64,000 nt of DNA from Mucilaginibacter pineti (GTDB lineage Bacteria > Bacteroidota > Bacteroidia > Sphingobacteriales > Sphingobacteriaceae). The notes beneath the pieces were generated by a model. That model was not told the origin of the DNA and did no database searches. It was given only the letters and a program-made list of their open reading frames with translations. Both the position numbers and the translations under genes were made by a program. The stretch is from positions 310,001-374,000 of the forward strand of contig NZ_FNAI01000005.1 of NCBI RefSeq assembly GCF_900101875.1. The letters are read 5' to 3'. How positions within the stretch are numbered: position 1 is the first letter of the stretch; each line of letters opens with the position of its first letter. Of this stretch, positions 61,710-64,000 are shown piece after piece.

Positions 61710-62531
61710 TTAAGCCACTTTAAGTGGCTGTGTCCTGAAATCTTTTAAATTGAGAAAGAATCCCCTGTTAAACAGGATGCCCTCACGGAACACCTGCCAT
61801 AACAGTGATGCACCAAGATTGGCTAAAGTAGAATTGATAAACAAATCCTGTTTCGCAAGTGCATCGGCAAGGGAACAGCTTGGGGTGTTGTCGGTATTTT
61901 CCGACTGGATAAGCAGTTCTTTAAATTCCTCGGTTACGAATGGCAGGTTTTCAATGGGCTGATATTTTTTAGAGGTAGGTTGTGGGATTTTGCCGATGGT
62001 GGATAACACTACCTGACCTGTATCCTTGCTATTGCCAAAGTCCATCCAGTATAATGGTCTGCCCCTGTAATTACCTGACTGTATTTTGTAAGTATCCAGT
62101 ATCCCTGCTATCTCGAAACGGGCATCTACGGTATCCACACATGATATGGTAATCGTGGCAAATGCCCTGTTGATAGCGCAATAATTGCGGTCATAGCGTT
62201 CGGTTTCCGCTTTCCAGTTGGTGCCGAAAAAACGGTTCACACGATTAATTAAGGCGACTGATTTATACAAGCCCAGTTCGGCTGTGGTGAATAACTGCCT
62301 TGCCAAATTCGGGCGTTCCACTTTGTCATCATCAAATAAATGTACCATCAGGCCGGGGTGGTTCAAGGCTATCAATGCCTGGTTAATTCTGGCGAGTGCG
62401 GTTAGCATTTGACTGCCCGTACCGCCCGCACCAATCAAGTTGATTAGGATAGGATTGTAGGGTTGCAGCAATTCCTTTTCTACGATGTGAACCGCTGTTA
62501 GCTGCTGTTTGATTTTCTTCGGCTTGCTCAT
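61710..62531 (-). CDS. PRTRC system ThiF-family protein
   Basis: A 273-residue E1/ThiF-like protein. The nucleotide-binding loop LIGAGGTGSQ is at 32-41 and the acidic pair LFDDDKVERPNLARQLF at about 64-80, typical of ThiF/MoeB adenylating enzymes. It lacks an evident zinc-binding CxxC, and an obvious catalytic Cys is not clear. ThiF proteins of this size next to protein B define the PRTRC cassette of mobile elements. Its start overlaps the stop of the preceding gene by 4 bp (ATGA). The macro-domain gene follows 7 bp later. Confidence 0.88.
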   Translation of the reverse strand: MSKPKKIKQQLTAVHIVEKELLQPYNPILINLIGAGGTGSQMLTALARINQALIALNHPGLMVHLFDDDKVERPNLARQLFTTAELGLYKSVALINRVNRFFGTNWKAETERYDRNYCAINRAFATITISCVDTVDARFEIAGILDTYKIQSGNYRGRPLYWMDFGNSKDTGQVVLSTIGKIPQPTSKKYQPIENLPFVTEEFKELLIQSENTDNTPSCSLADALAKQDLFINSTLANLGASLLWQVFREGILFNRGFFLNLKDFRTQPLKVA

Positions 62532-63277
62532 TGCATTAATCTTTTAAGGGTGATATTATGTTTTACTAAAGTTTCGATGGGGAAAGGCCGGCCTGTGCTG
62601 ACCTGCACTTGCCATAATTCAGCCATATCAATTTGGCTACCTGAATGCCCGCCAATGGTGTGGCTGAAGTAGCTGTTAAAGAAATAGGTTTCCCATTTGT
62701 CCATAAATTCTTCTAAATAGGTAAAGCGTTCAATTTGGATGCTGACCGTACCCATGCACACGTTACCGCTTTCATAAATATTGAAGTAGGGCGCATGGTA
62801 GAGCTTGGTGTTTTCGGTGGGTTTATTTTTTCTTTTGAGGGCATAAACATTCAAGCTGTCTTTGGTCGCTTTCCATACCATTGCCGGGATTTTGGCTTTA
62901 CCTGCGGGAATATTTAAGCCGTCAACGAAGTACATATCTACTTCCTGTGGCGGGGTGTACCATACGGCATACCCATTGCTTTGCGGATTGATGTATAAAA
63001 CCTTGTTAGGTAGCATCCCTTTACTTTTGAGGTAGTTGCCTTTCAGGTCGGAGGTGCTTTGAAATAACTCACTTAAAGCGATCATTTCAGGGAGCGTTAA
63101 GGGATGGGCATTGATTGGATTGCCGTATTTGCCAATGTCATAGCTTTCTACGTAGGTCTGCCTGTTATCGTCGGCGGTTCCGTACTGCCCGTCATGGTTA
63201 ATTTCTTTGAGGGCATAAATCAGCAGGGCTTTATGAGGCACGTATTGCTGATTAAAATCGTTGCTTACATTAGTCAT
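62528..63277 (-). CDS. PRTRC system protein B
   Basis: A 249-residue cytoplasmic protein. The family features I recognise are VPHKALLIYALKEI near the N-terminus, the AHPLTLPEMIALSELF segment and YFVDGLNIPAGKAKIPAMVW followed by the NSYFSHTIGGHSG region. Protein B is the usual neighbour of ThiF in PRTRC cassettes, with unknown function. It overlaps the upstream gene's stop by 8 bp and the downstream ThiF start by 4 bp, so translation is tightly coupled. Confidence 0.85.
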   Translation of the reverse strand: MTNVSNDFNQQYVPHKALLIYALKEINHDGQYGTADDNRQTYVESYDIGKYGNPINAHPLTLPEMIALSELFQSTSDLKGNYLKSKGMLPNKVLYINPQSNGYAVWYTPPQEVDMYFVDGLNIPAGKAKIPAMVWKATKDSLNVYALKRKNKPTENTKLYHAPYFNIYESGNVCMGTVSIQIERFTYLEEFMDKWETYFFNSYFSHTIGGHSGSQIDMAELWQVQVSTGRPFPIETLVKHNITLKRLMQ

Positions 63278-63977
63278 TGTCGTGGTGTGTTAAGAGTTGG
63301 CACAATCGGTTGATTAACGCTAACAGGCGTGTTTCAAATCCAAAGTTTTCGTTTTTCTTTTCAGTCAGCGTATCGAAAACTTCTACGGCGGTCGGTTCGT
63401 CGGTGATACCCGCTTCCTGAAATTCGCTGTCAATCATGCAAAACAGGCTTTCCTGCAAGCAATCATTCCCGCTCCAATAAAAACTCATATACTGGTCGGC
63501 ATGGATGCGTTCTTCGATTTCAGGATGGCAGAAGTCAGGACGGATATGGTCAAAGAATGAGCGGTCAGGGTAATTATTGTATAGCTGTACAAATTCTATA
63601 GCCAGTATCGCCCAATCGTTATCGCACTTTTCGGCCTTACTGTAATTGAGCACGAGGGTGTCCATATTGGTCAGTTGTTGCGGGTCGCTGATTTGGCGGA
63701 GCAAATGAATGCCTGCGTTTTGCAGGGTATATAATTCGTCCAGTTGTTCCCGCCTGTAGGCATCTTCTTCCTCGTCGTTCTCCATATCTTCATTAATCAT
63801 TTCGTCGAGATAATGATACTGATGATGCAGGTAGCTGCTTTGCTCGGTATAAAAAGGCACTTGTACAACTTGGTACAGGTAAGCGAAAATGGCTATAACT
63901 ATTTCGGATAAAGCTTGTTGCTTGGCTTGCTGAACCCAGTTCCATAGCGGTTTAACGGGGATATAATAGAGGGTCAT
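63270..63977 (-). CDS. PRTRC-cassette protein (possibly protein F)
   Basis: A 235-residue acidic protein with a hydrophobic N-terminal segment (about 18-40), a very acidic stretch (about 58-72, ENDEEEDAYR), and a largely helical C-terminal part. No catalytic motif is visible. Its position directly upstream of protein B, with an 8-bp overlap, suggests the PRTRC protein F slot, but I cannot confirm the family. The ATG at 63977 is only 23 bp from the window edge; other cassette genes (C, E, ParB) would be expected beyond it. Confidence 0.65.
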   Translation of the reverse strand: MTLYYIPVKPLWNWVQQAKQQALSEIVIAIFAYLYQVVQVPFYTEQSSYLHHQYHYLDEMINEDMENDEEEDAYRREQLDELYTLQNAGIHLLRQISDPQQLTNMDTLVLNYSKAEKCDNDWAILAIEFVQLYNNYPDRSFFDHIRPDFCHPEIEERIHADQYMSFYWSGNDCLQESLFCMIDSEFQEAGITDEPTAVEVFDTLTEKKNENFGFETRLLALINRLCQLLTHHDND

Positions 63978-64000
63978 GCCCGTATCAAATTGCCTGACAG

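Noticed and set aside
1..64000. CRISPR arrays, insertion sequences, rRNA operons or an integrase gene
   Set aside because: No regularly spaced direct repeats, transposase or recombinase motifs, or rRNA-like sequence were seen in either strand; an integrase may lie beyond the right edge.

Overview
The window reads as chromosome of a Bacteroidota bacterium, most likely a Sphingobacteriaceae member of the Mucilaginibacter/Pedobacter type. The signs are SusC/SusD outer-membrane pairs, a hybrid two-component system (HTCS), several glycoside hydrolases, LytTR and PAS-kinase signalling, Bacteroidota-style -7 boxes (TAnnTTTG) and few Shine-Dalgarno sites. The genus is an inference from gene content; no rRNA is present.

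Layout. 1-3232 (minus): end of a carbohydrate locus with GH32 (cut by the window edge), GH16 and GH35. 3616-7242: DUF2461 protein, a lipoprotein, an outer-membrane barrel, a 68-residue acidic protein and an aquaporin. 7424-14739 (minus): a dense signalling block with four histidine kinases, a LytTR response regulator, a membrane-anchored LuxR-type regulator, a small zinc-ribbon protein and a 54-residue membrane protein translationally coupled to a soluble kinase. 15066-18514: copper-resistance operon (HYC_CC_PP-like protein, DUF3347 protein, multicopper oxidase), closed by a clear terminator. 18581-20181: membrane-bound OmpR-type regulator divergent from a YceI protein. 20225-33668: assimilatory nitrate/nitrite reduction locus with a siroheme methyltransferase, NirB, NirD, an FNR-like regulator, an alginate-export-type porin, a NarK-type transporter, a nitrate reductase fused to an FAD/BFD module, and a rubredoxin-tailed redox protein. 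33681-35039: six-helix sensor kinase. 35443-48982: a polysaccharide utilisation locus (GH35, HTCS, GH5 with ricin-type trefoil, SusD, SusC). A shared 21-22 bp-spaced direct repeat lies upstream of GH35, GH5 and SusC and is proposed as the HTCS operator.

At 49725-49769 lies the 3' half of a tRNA-Asn gene, with its terminator still attached but no matching 5' half. This is the expected scar of a genomic island integrated at tRNA-Asn, and everything to the right (49800-64000) has the content of such an island. It holds a three-gene module of a metallo-beta-lactamase-fold protein, a trypsin-STAND NTPase and a divergent nuclease-like STAND protein (resembling type 1 AVAST anti-phage systems). A DUF4238 protein follows, then a stand-alone DarG-like macro domain protein placed at the end of a PRTRC cassette that runs off the right edge.

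How the parts work together: the nitrate block contains import (porin, NarK), reduction to nitrite and ammonium, the siroheme-making enzyme for NirB, and an oxygen- or redox-type regulator. The PUL contains sensing (HTCS), uptake (SusCD) and hydrolysis (GH5, GH35). No CRISPR array, rRNA operon, insertion sequence or integrase gene was seen.
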